IMG/VR virus record: IMGVR_UViG_3300009514_000096
Span: 1 to 22,419 of that record
Origin: a virus
Strand: one strand, 5' to 3'
DNA length: 22,419 nucleotides
This document shows, one piece after another, positions 1 to 8,806 of this stretch. The position numbers and the translations under genes are program-made. How positions within the stretch are numbered: the stretch's first letter is position 1; every line of letters begins with the position of its first letter. The notes under the pieces are model-generated. The model saw only the letters and a list, made by a program, of their open reading frames with translations. It searched no databases and was not told the DNA's origin.

Positions 1-3000
1 CCGACCAATGACTTGGCTATTGCCATAGTCGTACCCGATGGAGTGACGATAAGGTTTCCTAGATTGTTAACGTAGAAGTCTGAGTAAACTGTATCGGTGG
101 CGTAGGTAAGTCTAAATTGAGCTGTATTATCATTACGGAATATATCCATAGGTCTTGATGGAGTGGAAGTTGCAACACCAATAAGCCCGCTATTGAGTAT
201 CCGCATAGCTTCTGTTGCACCGTTATTTCCTACCTGGAAGATATGATCAGCTCCGGCAGCTCCGACTCCTGTAGTCGTTTTGTAGGTAAGAGTTGAAGTC
301 GTGCCTGTACCGCCAATGATGAGAGGGGTTGTGAGGGTTGTGGCTAGACCGACACCGATATTGACAGTTCCTGCAGAGCCATCCACATAGAATAAAGAAA
401 CTCCCTTCCCATCACCGATTGCGAAGTCTCTAAAGCGGGTTGTGCCGCCTAAATAACCAACACCGTTAACGCTGATGATTCGATCATCGCTATCACCAAG
501 CTGCGAGGATAATGTCACATTCCCGGCCGCACCTGATTGCCATAGATTTCCTAGTCTCGTAGACCCATTTGTTGAATCAAACAATAATTGTGAATTTGTC
601 TTTGGAGATAGTGAGCCTGTTGCGGAATTTGCAAAGAGTAGAAAACAAGTTGTGTCTGCTGATTCATCAGCAACCGTAACCGTTGCGGCATTTCCTGTGG
701 TGTTTTGGTTAAGCGTGGGGAATGTACAGTTGGCTAAGTTGCCAGAAGTCGGAGTTCCGAGAATTGGAGTGACAAGAGTTGGACTTGTATTAAACACAAC
801 CTTATCAGTTCCGGTTTCGTCTGTAAGAAGCCCTGCCAAGACAGATGAAGCAAAGGTGTTAAGGTCGTCTGCAGGATCAAGTTTGTTACGAGTGATTGCC
901 TGTCCGCTGATTGTGATGTAGTCAGGCGTTCCTGCTAGAGTAACGTCACCTGTGTTTGTGCCAGAATGAGTGCCGCCGCTAAGAGTGGTTGTGGTTCCGT
1001 CCGTTGCTGTTATCGTAGCTGATGTGGCAGGTGCGGTTAATGTAACCTTGTTGATACTTGTGGCTGTGGCAACTCCAAGAATTGGCGTAACAAGCGTCGG
1101 TGACGTATCGACAACAAACTTCGTACCAGTGCCAGTCTGGGAAGCTATAGATGTGGCATTTCCAACTGATGTGATCGGGCCTGTTAGGTTTGCGTTAGTA
1201 GCGTCATTCCCATTTAACTTCTGAATAGCCTCTAGGATTGAGTCTGTTGCTGCCACAGTTCCAGCACCTGAGACGTATCCGGTGAGAACCTTCGCAATTA
1301 CAGGTGCGTTTGTGAGGGTGGTTGCGTTGCCTACCGAGGTAACATCACCTGTCAGATTAGCGTTTGTAATCACTGTGGCTGCAAACGACCCCGTTCCTGA
1401 ACCTGTAACGCCTCCAGTAAGCGTAATGGTCTGATCACCTGAGTTTGTACCAGTTAAGCCCAAGTCAGTTTTGAGGGTTGCCAAAGTATTTACTTCCGGA
1501 ACACCCGTTCCTGCTGTCTTGCGGTAAATAAGACTCGATGTGGTCATGTCTGCCATCTTTGCAAGTGTCACTACGCCGTTTGCGATCGTTGTGACATTGG
1601 AATCAATGGGTCTTGTGACATCGCCTGTATACGCAAACGGAAGTGCGGTTAATACCTCAACATTCCCCGTTGCTGCTGTGGCGCGACCTAGAATAGAATC
1701 TGTGGCCATCGTTGCCATCTTTGCTAGGGTTACAGCGTTATTTGCTATCGTGGCAGCAAAAGACCCCGTACCACTTCCGGTTACATCTCCAGTAAGAGTT
1801 ATGGTTTGATCACCGCTATTTGTGCCTGTGAGACCAAGATCAGTTTTTAGTGTTGCTAGGGTATTAACCTCGGGCACACCAGTACCGGCGGTCTTACGAT
1901 AGAACACACTGCTTGTAACCACATCATCCATCTTGGCGAGGGTAACGGCTTTATTTGTAATCGTGGTAGCGTTCCCTACGGAAGTAACAGGGCCGGTAAG
2001 ATTGGCGTTGGTAGTAACATTTCCAGCGGTAAGCCCTGAAGCCGTCCCTGTGATGTTTGTCCCTACCAAAGTAGATGGAGTTCCAAGATTTGGCGTTGTG
2101 AGAGTCGGGCTTGCCTGCATGACGAAAGTGGTTCCGGTTCCGGTCTGGGACGCAACAGAGGTGGCGTTACCCACGCTCGTTATCGGGCCAGTCAGGTTGG
2201 CATTGGTTATTACTGTCGCCGCAAAGGAACCTGTACCGCTACCAGTAACTCCACCGGTGAGCGTGATTGTTTGGTCTCCGGTGTTCGTGCCGCTTGAAGT
2301 CCCTGAAAATGTACCTGATTGTGTTGCGAGCGTTCCGAGTCCGAGGGTTGTCCTTGCATCCCCAGCCGTAGCATCATCTATCAAGGAAGCCCCGAAAGTT
2401 GTGATGCCTTTTATTCGAGCAAGTTCTGTTAGAGAGGGGTAGGTTGCTACCGCCGCAGAAGCTAGGTTTTTGCTTGCATCTGTGATTACTATTTCAGAAG
2501 CTGTCAGTCCTGAAAGATTTAGCCCTGTTCCTGCTATGGAGTTACCAGTCCAAGTGGCAGCAGCTGTTCCTGTGTCTTGGTTTCCAATAAAAGAATCAGC
2601 GTTTACCTTTAACGAGCCATTACCAACTCCAGATACAAGAACTGTTCCTACTCTTGAGACATAAGCACCAGAAGTTCCCGACGGTCTAACATTGACCAAA
2701 TCTCCCGCTACAGTAGTAGAAACCCAAACCGCATCACCCGTTGAGAAAGCTGAGGTATTGATACTTGTAATCAGTCCAACGGCCATCACTTGCCCGAAAG
2801 CATTGTCGGCAATATCTTGAAATGTTACCCCCACCACCGGTAAGGTAGTTAAGCTATTAGCTTTGGCTAAGGAAATATTTGGCACATTTCCTGTTGAGCC
2901 CGAAACATACACCGGCTTACCTTTATCGATCTGCGCTCCTGAAGTATTTTTGGCTATAAAAACATTGTCTCTGACAAAAACTAAATCAGACCCCATCTCG

Positions 3001-4019
3001 TTCTGTTGCTTTAGTCTGGTGATTCCGTGGAAGGTGCTAGCGTATAGGTTCAGTGTCCCTGCGGTTGGGCTAGATGGGTCAGATGATTGGTCAACAAGGT
3101 TTATATATCCAGCCCCTGCTGTGCCCGCGACTGCTACTGCTCCTGTAGTTAATAGGTCTGTGTCGGTATCAAAAGTGAATGCAGTATCTCCCTCTAAAGT
3201 CCCGTCACCAGTCCATACACCGACTTGGTTATCTACAGGAGTCCCGACTTTGGTGACGTATCCAGATAGGTCTTGATCGCCCGTGTTCGTGCCGGAAAGA
3301 TTAGAAGCCGAGACCGTCCCGGCGATAATCATACCGGTGGCGTTCCAGTGAGCGGCCAGAGTACCGGCTATCGACACGCCGATCTCGCTTACGTCCTTGC
3401 GATAGAACCCCGTGGATTGCTCGTTGTTGAATGAGATCCCAGGGACAGAAACATTACCGTCGGGGTTGGCAAAGACTCCTGCGGCTGTGATGGATGACAA
3501 AGAGTTCCCAAAACCACCGTAGAACGTGGCGAGGTTGCCACTTTGAGACCCGGGGAATGGATTACCCCTAATCTCAAGCCCCGTGTCCGTAGCGGAGGTG
3601 ATGTTAAGGCGTAGCTTCGTGGTGGTGGTTAGGGCTGTCCCGCCGATAGAAGCGGCGTCGTTCGTCTTGTCGTAGAGAAACCCGGCGTCCTCTCCAACGA
3701 CCCCGTTGTCGTCGAATAGGACACGTTTATCCGTTCCACCGGTGATCGGAGTCGTGGATATGGCAAGACTTGATGCACCAATTTCTGTAACGGTTCCGGC
3801 ATCATCTTTGGTGTAAAGAGCGCTCGTCCCAGATTTGTCTTTTAGATAGAGTTTCACTCCGGTTGTAGATGGGGTTGATGGGTCAGACCCTCTTTCATAG
3901 AATAGAATGCTCTGCTTGGCTACGCGCAGATCGGAGCGCCCATCAATAGATGATTCGCCGTCAGCCCAGGCGTGAGTCGATAGAAGCAAACAAATACTTG
4001 CGACGATTCTTTTAAACAT
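1..4019 (-). CDS. Giant repeat-rich tail-fibre-like protein with signal peptide (C-terminus off the window)
   Basis: The frame is open from an ATG at 4019 to the left edge, giving at least 1339 residues with no stop. The start overlaps the stop of the upstream coiled-coil gene (TAATG). Residues 1-20 form a Sec-type signal peptide: a Lys/Arg start, a hydrophobic core and a cleavage-like AWA before DGES. The rest is low in Cys and charge and rich in Gly, Thr, Ser, Asn and Val. Residues 50-75 have the 'LYLKDKSG...LYTKDDAGT' style seen at phage fibre N-termini. Residues about 355-465 look like a beta-rich fibre domain (GKPVYVSGSTG, GDAVWVS). After that come repeats of 'NLTGxVTSVGNAT', 'GTNSGDQTITLTG' and 'SPTLVTPILGTP' type, common in phage fibres. 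A C-terminal chaperone such as Peptidase S74 may lie beyond the window. A signal peptide is not expected on an ordinary virion fibre. Fibre-like nature is fairly sure; role and localisation are not. Confidence 0.85.
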   Translation of the reverse strand, partial: MFKRIVASICLLLSTHAWADGESSIDGRSDLRVAKQSILFYERGSDPSTPSTTGVKLYLKDKSGTSALYTKDDAGTVTEIGASSLAISTTPITGGTDKRVLFDDNGVVGEDAGFLYDKTNDAASIGGTALTTTTKLRLNITSATDTGLEIRGNPFPGSQSGNLATFYGGFGNSLSSITAAGVFANPDGNVSVPGISFNNEQSTGFYRKDVSEIGVSIAGTLAAHWNATGMIIAGTVSASNLSGTNTGDQDLSGYVTKVGTPVDNQVGVWTGDGTLEGDTAFTFDTDTDLLTTGAVAVAGTAGAGYINLVDQSSDPSSPTAGTLNLYASTFHGITRLKQQNEMGSDLVFVRDNVFIAKNTSGAQIDKGKPVYVSGSTGNVPNISLAKANSLTTLPVVGVTFQDIADNAFGQVMAVGLITSINTSAFSTGDAVWVSTTVAGDLVNVRPSGTSGAYVSRVGTVLVSGVGNGSLKVNADSFIGNQDTGTAAATWTGNSIAGTGLNLSGLTASEIVITDASKNLASAAVATYPSLTELARIKGITTFGASLIDDATAGDARTTLGLGTLATQSGTFSGTSSGTNTGDQTITLTGGVTGSGTGSFAATVITNANLTGPITSVGNATSVASQTGTGTTFVMQASPTLTTPNLGTPSTLVGTNITGTASGLTAGNVTTNANLTGPVTSVGNATTITNKAVTLAKMDDVVTSSVFYRKTAGTGVPEVNTLATLKTDLGLTGTNSGDQTITLTGDVTGSGTGSFAATIANNAVTLAKMATMATDSILGRATAATGNVEVLTALPFAYTGDVTRPIDSNVTTIANGVVTLAKMADMTTSSLIYRKTAGTGVPEVNTLATLKTDLGLTGTNSGDQTITLTGGVTGSGTGSFAATVITNANLTGDVTSVGNATTLTNAPVIAKVLTGYVSGAGTVAATDSILEAIQKLNGNDATNANLTGPITSVGNATSIASQTGTGTKFVVDTSPTLVTPILGVATATSINKVTLTAPATSATITATDGTTTTLSGGTHSGTNTGDVTLAGTPDYITISGQAITRNKLDPADDLNTFASSVLAGLLTDETGTDKVVFNTSPTLVTPILGTPTSGNLANCTFPTLNQNTTGNAATVTVADESADTTCFLLFANSATGSLSPKTNSQLLFDSTNGSTRLGNLWQSGAAGNVTLSSQLGDSDDRIISVNGVGYLGGTTRFRDFAIGDGKGVSLFYVDGSAGTVNIGVGLATTLTTPLIIGGTGTTSTLTYKTTTGVGAAGADHIFQVGNNGATEAMRILNSGLIGVATSTPSRPMDIFRNDNTAQFRLTYATDTVYSDFYVNNLGNLIVTPSGTTMAIAKSLV
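1374..1571 (-). repeat. Fibre repeat unit, copy B (198 nt)
   Basis: This 66-codon block encodes VTLAKM, then TSSLIYRKTAGTGVPEVNT and LATLKTDLGLTGTNSGDQT, ending in GSGTGSFAAT. It lies exactly 375 nt from copy A at 1749-1946. The proteins are nearly identical while many third codon positions differ, so the duplication is old and held at protein level. Confidence 0.8.
1749..1946 (-). repeat. Fibre repeat unit, copy A (198 nt)
   Basis: Partner of the 1374-1571 block in the same frame, with a 375-nt period (125 residues). A third, partial copy covering only the GTNTGDQTITLTG to GTGSFAAT segment lies at about 2214-2291. Such modular repeats lengthen fibre shafts and recombine easily. Confidence 0.8.
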
Positions 4020-4885
4020 TAGCCCCTTTTGAGTGCAGCCAGTTGTCTTGCGACAGACTTCTGTTTGACGAGTTTTTTAAATCTCAACACATCGATTTGA
4101 TGCACCTTTTTTTCTTCCTCAAACGCAAGGCGCTCGCGTCCGTGAGATTTCATTTTTGCTTCATATTCGATTCGCTCGGATTGAAGACTCTCGATTTCCT
4201 CTTTTAGTGATGCCCGAGCCCTTTTGCTATCGGATAGGATATTTTCGAGTTCCGCGTTCTTATTCTTCGCCAGAGCCAGTTCGTCGGATACGGCCTTAAT
4301 CTCATCTGCTTTTTTATTGTTCTTCGCAATCAGATCAGCCTTCAGAGTCTCGATATCTTCTTTGAGAGTTTCAAAAGCCCTTCTCTCGGAAGCCGCAACG
4401 ACCATCGCTTTGATATTGTTAGAGTGTTCGTCTTTAATTGCGCCCAGAGAGATATTAAGGTTTTCGATTCTAGCCTTGACTGCCCTGTCTTTATCTTCCA
4501 ATTCAATCCGAAGCGCTTTGAGATTATCAGACGCCTTCTCCGATGCTTTCCGGGCAGTCTCAAGTTCGTTCTTATGACGCGCTATTTCTCGCAACTGGTC
4601 GCGGTGTTTATCCCCCTGCTCCCTGAGACAATCTTGACCTTTCGATATGTCCGAATTCAATCCATCTACAATACGCTTCAAGTCTTCTGATTCTTTGCGT
4701 AATTGCTTTATAGATGGGTCGAGGCGGTCGCGCTCAGATCGAAAACCGACTATCTGGGAATTGATTTCATCCAAGATTTTTTGAGACGATTTTATAGACG
4801 ATTCAAGAGATTTCTCTTTGATGGTAAGCCGAGCAACCTCCGCAAGCAGCTTTGTGACTTTTTCCTTTTCGATGTTCGGCACCAT
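4019..4885 (-). CDS. Long coiled-coil protein of unknown function, 288 aa
   Basis: Not a family I recognise. Almost the whole protein is predicted coiled coil: Glu, Lys, Leu, Arg, Ser and Ala with heptad-like spacing, almost no Pro or aromatic residues, and a basic tail (FKKLVKQKSVARQLAALKRG). No signal peptide or membrane segment is seen. The ATG at 4885 has a good SD (AAGGAG) that overlaps the stop of the preceding gene, and its own stop overlaps the fibre start, so the two are probably translationally coupled. It could be a rod or adaptor for the fibre or an assembly chaperone. That is inferred from position only. Confidence 0.8.
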   Translation of the reverse strand: MVPNIEKEKVTKLLAEVARLTIKEKSLESSIKSSQKILDEINSQIVGFRSERDRLDPSIKQLRKESEDLKRIVDGLNSDISKGQDCLREQGDKHRDQLREIARHKNELETARKASEKASDNLKALRIELEDKDRAVKARIENLNISLGAIKDEHSNNIKAMVVAASERRAFETLKEDIETLKADLIAKNNKKADEIKAVSDELALAKNKNAELENILSDSKRARASLKEEIESLQSERIEYEAKMKSHGRERLAFEEEKKVHQIDVLRFKKLVKQKSVARQLAALKRG

Positions 4886-4892
4886 TATCTCC

Positions 4893-5240
4893 TTACGCCG
4901 TGATTTCAGAGGATTTTACGATTCCTCTTACAGTTCCAGTCGTGTTTGCGTTTGTCACTTGAATCCGAATTTCATCACCGGCTCGCAAGTTCATTTCCCC
5001 TTGAGGCCGCCAGACGTGATCCTGCTCACCGACAAAATCGACGCTGTTTAAAACCGTGTCGTAGTTTGCCCCGTTTGCTGAGTCAATCGTAATCGTGATC
5101 GTCTCGGTAATCGCGACCGATGCTCGAATCGAGATTGATTCCAGTTTTACAGAACGCCCAAAGTCTGTCGTGTAAGACAGGGCGCCGGCGGACAAATCCT
5201 GAGAAAATGTCTTGTCCGCCTTCAGCGCTGGTCTCCACAT
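4893..5240 (-). CDS. Small beta-rich virion-like protein, 115 aa
   Basis: The frame is open further upstream, but that part lies inside the 5243-5548 gene. I chose the ATG at 5240, which directly follows that gene's TAA (TAAATATG) and suggests coupling; no strong SD is seen. The protein starts MWRPALKADKTFSQDLSAG. It is rich in Thr, Ile, Val and Asn with alternating hydrophobic residues (ITETITITIDSANG), suggesting a beta sandwich. It has no signal peptide, unlike the similar-sized secreted proteins of this cassette. Two WRP motifs occur (residues 2-4 and about 80). Possibly a virion, fibre-accessory or glycan-binding protein; the function is unknown. Confidence 0.7.
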   Translation of the reverse strand: MWRPALKADKTFSQDLSAGALSYTTDFGRSVKLESISIRASVAITETITITIDSANGANYDTVLNSVDFVGEQDHVWRPQGEMNLRAGDEIRIQVTNANTTGTVRGIVKSSEITA

Positions 5241-5242
5241 AT

Positions 5243-5548
5243 TTATGCCGTCAATCCAAGTATTGGACTGGTATAAATCAACACTTTGCTGATGTCTGTG
5301 GCAGTTGTAAGGTATAAACCCTTTACCGGAACAGGATTTGCAGGACTCCAATATATAGATCTGTGGTTAGCGACATCCGAGTCGGCTTGGAATACCAGCT
5401 CTCCGCCAAGCGCATCATGCAATACGCATGACCAAGTATCGGCAGACGCAATAACCACAATGCTGCTGATCGCCATAGCACGATTGACGAGCGACGTCGC
5501 GCCGGCGGTGTCGAGAACGATTGGATTTGTAACTAATTTGTTTGCCAT
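5243..5548 (-). CDS. Small virion-like protein of unknown function, 101 aa
   Basis: The ATG at 5548 has a strong SD (AAGGAG, 6 nt upstream). The sequence (MANKLVTNPIVLDTAGATS...; SSIVVIASADTW; PVKGLYLTTATDISKVLIYT) resembles small beta-barrel proteins found beside phage capsid and fibre genes: an N-terminal strand, an 'A-D-T-W' turn and a C-terminal 'GLYLT...VLIYT' hairpin. The resemblance is by style only, and I cannot name a family. It sits between the sulfotransferase and the 115-aa protein with no real gaps. Confidence 0.75.
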   Translation of the reverse strand: MANKLVTNPIVLDTAGATSLVNRAMAISSIVVIASADTWSCVLHDALGGELVFQADSDVANHRSIYWSPANPVPVKGLYLTTATDISKVLIYTSPILGLTA

Positions 5549-5561
5549 TTCATACTCCTTT

Positions 5562-6191
5562 TTAAGAGACTCTCGCCCCTCGTACTTTTGAGGTATTAAA
5601 GTCCGGTTCGATTGATAAAAACTCAGAGAGTTTCTTCATAACTGCTGTCGGATCTTCACAAAACTCTTCATATTTTGTGATGAAACAGTTTGGGTTATCC
5701 TTCTTTGACAAAACGAGGTTGGTGCATTTCTCGTAGCGTTTGATTAAATCCTCTTCGGATGTGCCTTCGTTCCAGTAGGCTTTACGCATGGATGATAGGG
5801 TAGCTTCGCGTTCTCTCCAGATTAATGCCCACTTGGGGGAAAGGAGTTTATTGAACGGCCCGAATTGACAGCGAGTAAAATCAACCCATTTATCACCGAT
5901 ATATTTATATGAGCCACCACAAAATTGTTCATAGATGTCAGGCCATGAGTTTCGAAGAATGGAGATGAAGCGATTACGTTCTTCCTTCTCCATCTTCCAG
6001 TTTAAAATTGGGTTGAACCACTTCTTTTCCTTACCTTCTTCACCGGACTTGATGATATCTTGAAGCCATGCGATGAAGTAAAGTGGGCCTTCTTCGTTTC
6101 CCATGCGGATTTCAGGATGTGTTCCAATAGTATCTGCGAAGATCGTTGTTCCACTTCGCTCACATCCAGAGACAAGTAGGTAGCTAGGCAT
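5562..6191 (-). CDS. Sulfotransferase family protein (PAPS-dependent), 209 aa
   Basis: The N-terminus has the 5'-phosphosulfate-binding loop of the sulfotransferase superfamily: a beta strand YLLVSG followed by CERSGTT (residues 10-16). A second family hallmark, an Arg followed about eight residues later by Ser (WREREATLSSMRKAYW, residues 125-140), fits the 3'-phosphate-binding site. The family moves sulfate from PAPS onto sugars, lipids or proteins. Beside a glycosyltransferase and an O-antigen polymerase/ligase, the likely acceptor is a surface glycan (inference). I chose the ATG at 6191, preceded by GAGG and overlapping the glycosyltransferase stop by 8 nt; a TTG at 6200 is less likely. 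The protein is short for the family but both cofactor motifs are present. The segment is visibly more AT-rich than the capsid genes. Confidence 0.85.
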   Translation of the reverse strand: MPSYLLVSGCERSGTTIFADTIGTHPEIRMGNEEGPLYFIAWLQDIIKSGEEGKEKKWFNPILNWKMEKEERNRFISILRNSWPDIYEQFCGGSYKYIGDKWVDFTRCQFGPFNKLLSPKWALIWREREATLSSMRKAYWNEGTSEEDLIKRYEKCTNLVLSKKDNPNCFITKYEEFCEDPTAVMKKLSEFLSIEPDFNTSKVRGARVS

Positions 6192-7023
6192 AGACCTCAA
6201 CCTTCTTTTTGTGTTCGTTCATCTGCTTGCAATGAACCCAGTTGTTTAAGAGACTCTTAAATCCGTGTGATTTTAGGAGTGGGCCGTATGTTACGTCCGG
6301 CCCCATGATACCCATGAATTTATTCTGCATGAGCGTCGATCGAAAGAGATGGCCTCGGATTAAGGTGCAGCCAAAGGTTGTTGCCCCGACTTCCTCTACA
6401 CCACCGTGTTGTTTATCCACATAATAGACTTCGTATTCCGTGTTCACAAAACCGTTAGATACAACGTGACGAGGAAAGCAGTTCCAAGCAAGGGTCTTAC
6501 CACGATGACGACCATTCGGACGATACGGTACACGACCGCAGATTTGACCTATGTGGTTATTCTCCATGTATGGAAGGAGCTGAGAGTACGCCGTCTCCGG
6601 GGCTATGATATCGTCCTCAAGAAGTAGGACGTAATCAGGGTCGTTTACATACTCACGTGAGAAGTTATATCCATCGGTGATCGCTTGGTTGCGGTCTGTC
6701 CAATTCCCACCCTTTTTATCCCCACCATTCACCACCTGGTGTTCATGGTTAATGACAAGTGTCTTGGAGTGGAAACCGGAGAGTTTTAGAAACTCCTTCT
6801 TGAGCTTAATGGCAAATGCCTTCTTGCCCTTTGGGAAACCGAGCCAGAGAATGTGCGTCTTACCTTTCGGGAACTTCATCTTATGGAAGTTCTTTAACCA
6901 CACGTTGAACATCTGCTCACGAGCAACAAACATCGTGAGTACTGTGAGTTCAGGGCGGCCACGTTTTGAGATAACGGGTAGAACGTCTACTCCGTCACCA
7001 GCACAATAGATACCATCCCACAT
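6184..7023 (-). CDS. GT-A fold glycosyltransferase, 279 aa
   Basis: A Rossmann-like N-terminal half (LTVLTMFVAREQ; KTHILWLGF) leads to LLLEDDI at residues 133-139, a DxD-type metal and nucleotide-sugar site. The C-terminal part has GPDVTYGPLLKSHG (241-254) and WVHCKQM (262-268), where family members place the acceptor Asp and a metal-binding His. It should transfer a sugar from a nucleotide donor; donor and acceptor cannot be read from the sequence. No membrane segment or signal peptide, so probably cytoplasmic. The start has an excellent SD (CCGGAGGAAAT then ATG). It overlaps the sulfotransferase, so the two probably act on the same glycan. Confidence 0.85.
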   Translation of the reverse strand: MWDGIYCAGDGVDVLPVISKRGRPELTVLTMFVAREQMFNVWLKNFHKMKFPKGKTHILWLGFPKGKKAFAIKLKKEFLKLSGFHSKTLVINHEHQVVNGGDKKGGNWTDRNQAITDGYNFSREYVNDPDYVLLLEDDIIAPETAYSQLLPYMENNHIGQICGRVPYRPNGRHRGKTLAWNCFPRHVVSNGFVNTEYEVYYVDKQHGGVEEVGATTFGCTLIRGHLFRSTLMQNKFMGIMGPDVTYGPLLKSHGFKSLLNNWVHCKQMNEHKKKVEVYA

Positions 7024-7035
7024 ATTTCCTCCGGA

Positions 7036-7485
7036 CTATCTTTTTTCTTGAGTATAAAGATACGCGGTGACGGTTGTTCCGGTCGCGTTCCCGGTGATGC
7101 CTTCAGCCACAAAACGAATGTACTTTATTGACGGAACAGTCATATTTCCTGCGCTCGCATAAGGCGTGGATGTCGTTGCAAATATGTCATTTGGTACGAC
7201 TGTCTGCATCGTAGCAAACGTAGTGGATGCCCCGTCATACGATCCTTCCATCGACATACGTATCGCAGACCCTTCTGGAGTTGCTGCCTTCGTAGCTTTA
7301 AACCAGTACCCCATCTTATCTACCGAGCCGACATTGAACACACGGCTTGTAACCGTGGATCCTGTACCTGATACGGCTACGCCGTCAAATATAATTTCGG
7401 ACTTGCCGCTGGACGCAAAAGCATTGGTTCCGATGAAGATCGTTATTGCAGCTATTACAAATATTGCGTTTATCTTTTTAAGCAT
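7036..7485 (-). CDS. Secreted beta-rich protein with signal peptide, 149 aa
   Basis: Residues 1-25 are a clear Sec signal peptide (MLKK, a hydrophobic core IFVIAAITIFIG, and the cleavage-like motif AFA before SSGKSE). The mature 124 residues are rich in Thr, Ser, Gly and Val with alternating strands (SEIIFDGVAVSGTGS; YIRFVAEG; TTVTAYLYTQ), suggesting one beta-sandwich domain. There are no Cys residues. The ATG at 7485 follows AGGGGAA and overlaps the O-antigen polymerase/ligase stop by 8 nt. I do not recognise the family; the style resembles small phage virion or carbohydrate-binding modules. Export with such a fold suggests a periplasmic or surface role. Confidence 0.8.
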   Translation of the reverse strand: MLKKINAIFVIAAITIFIGTNAFASSGKSEIIFDGVAVSGTGSTVTSRVFNVGSVDKMGYWFKATKAATPEGSAIRMSMEGSYDGASTTFATMQTVVPNDIFATTSTPYASAGNMTVPSIKYIRFVAEGITGNATGTTVTAYLYTQEKR

Positions 7486-8806
7486 ATTGTTCCCCTGTGT
7501 TTTCTATGTTGTGAAGAAGTCCGATGATGGTTAACGAGTAAAAAAGCGTGGCCCCGATCTGGAACACGAACGTTCCGCCGGCTGCGATCGAAACGCACAG
7601 GAAGCTCGCTAGTAAGGGTCTACGTTCTGTCATATCCCCAAAGAAGCAGCTCCTTTTGAAGATCCAAACAATCGCTCCGATCCACAAGAAAAGCCCGATC
7701 ATGCCCGAGTTGTAAGCGCCTTCAAGATATTCGTTGTGCGCCTGATGAAACGTGTTCGGATGGTTCTTGTAAATCTTCCAGAGATTGATCGCGCCATTCG
7801 GAACGCCGGAACTTTTCAAGAAATCAGGCGTCCATTCTTTCGGATTTAGGCTTCGGGATTTTGGATATCGGCGCAGGATCGCGTGGAACGGATTCACCTT
7901 CTTGAGATTGACGTAAATATTTGGATGGTCTATGTGATAAACGTATTTGAAACTTCCGAGGCCGCGGCCGGTGAGCGGGTATGAGTTTGGTATGTTCCTA
8001 TCCAGAGGATTTCTTATATCGTTTGCGATATGCCGCCACTGAATGAATCGCTCGTTGTCTCCGACAAACTTCCGGACTTGCGGAGACGTGAAGCATCCGA
8101 CCGCGAGGCCGATTCCGAGGATTGTCATAAGTGACGCAAAAGTGATGAACCGACTCCGGCTTCGCATCCCGAAATAGAAGACCATTGAAACCAAGAGCGC
8201 GCCGCTCGCGATCTGACTGTCCGGAATCAGCGCTCCGGCCAGGATCACAATAGCTTCTTTCCACATGCGAAGGTAGAAAGCCATCGGAAGCATCATCGCG
8301 ATAAAAGGAGCGACAAGCGTCGGGTTGCCGATGAATCCAGCCGTCCGGCCTTTCGGATCTGATACTGACAAGGCGAAAAACTGATCAATCCAGAAGTGTT
8401 GAAGAATGACGTAAAGTGCCATGAAGCTCGCGCACCAGACCATGACCTTCATAATCATCCGTCGGTCGCAGTATTGAAAATTCGCGCTTGAGAGCGATAC
8501 CAGATATACCGAAAAAACTGCGATATAAGCAAGCGGCTTCCAGGCCCAGAAGTTCGAGACGTTGATGCCGACCAGTGTCACATCAGGCGCTGGCGAGAAT
8601 GCAACGCTGATCGGAATGTAGGCCAAGAGCGCCAAGAACCACGGATTGCGGAACGGCTTGAACTGGCCTTTATAGAGCGCTGCTGTACCGAGGAATAATG
8701 CTGCCGCAAAAGCGACAAGCATTTGTATCTCGCGCATATCGCTTCCAGGATAGAAAGCGAAAGGCGTCGAAATAATTCCAAAGTACAGCAGTGCCATATA
8801 AAGCAT
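7478..8806 (-). CDS. O-antigen polymerase/ligase family membrane protein (Wzy/WaaL-like), 442 aa
   Basis: About eleven hydrophobic segments surround one long hydrophilic loop (residues about 250-355), the layout of the Wzy_C/WaaL superfamily. The loop has GRGLGSFKYVY and ends in HNEYLEGAYNSGMIGL (from His 357), matching the family 'H-x-x-[YF]-L-x...G-x-x-G' signature; in WaaL this loop His is needed for activity. The family joins or polymerises lipid-linked glycans at the periplasmic face of the inner membrane. The frame is open to 8878, but that part lies inside the upstream gene. The ATG at 8806, 4 nt past the upstream stop, is the better start. Lysogenic phages sometimes use such enzymes to change host O-antigen. 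Ligase versus polymerase cannot be decided here. Confidence 0.85.
   Translation of the reverse strand: MLYMALLYFGIISTPFAFYPGSDMREIQMLVAFAAALFLGTAALYKGQFKPFRNPWFLALLAYIPISVAFSPAPDVTLVGINVSNFWAWKPLAYIAVFSVYLVSLSSANFQYCDRRMIMKVMVWCASFMALYVILQHFWIDQFFALSVSDPKGRTAGFIGNPTLVAPFIAMMLPMAFYLRMWKEAIVILAGALIPDSQIASGALLVSMVFYFGMRSRSRFITFASLMTILGIGLAVGCFTSPQVRKFVGDNERFIQWRHIANDIRNPLDRNIPNSYPLTGRGLGSFKYVYHIDHPNIYVNLKKVNPFHAILRRYPKSRSLNPKEWTPDFLKSSGVPNGAINLWKIYKNHPNTFHQAHNEYLEGAYNSGMIGLFLWIGAIVWIFKRSCFFGDMTERRPLLASFLCVSIAAGGTFVFQIGATLFYSLTIIGLLHNIENTGEQYA

Noticed and set aside
475-3276. Several plus-strand frames of 64-169 codons, rich in Val, Pro, Thr and Ala
   Set aside because: They are antisense to the repeat-rich fibre, whose biased codons keep the other strand open; no SD and repetitive content mirrors the fibre repeats.
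4224-4903. Plus-strand frames opposite the coiled-coil gene
   Set aside because: Mutually overlapping and without SD or family features; the minus-strand gene has a strong SD and a regular coiled coil.
5241-5351. Longer Cys-rich N-terminus for the 115-aa protein (CKSCSGKG)
   Set aside because: It looked like a zinc motif, but it overlaps the well-supported 101-aa gene by more than 100 nt and is out of style with the rest of the protein.
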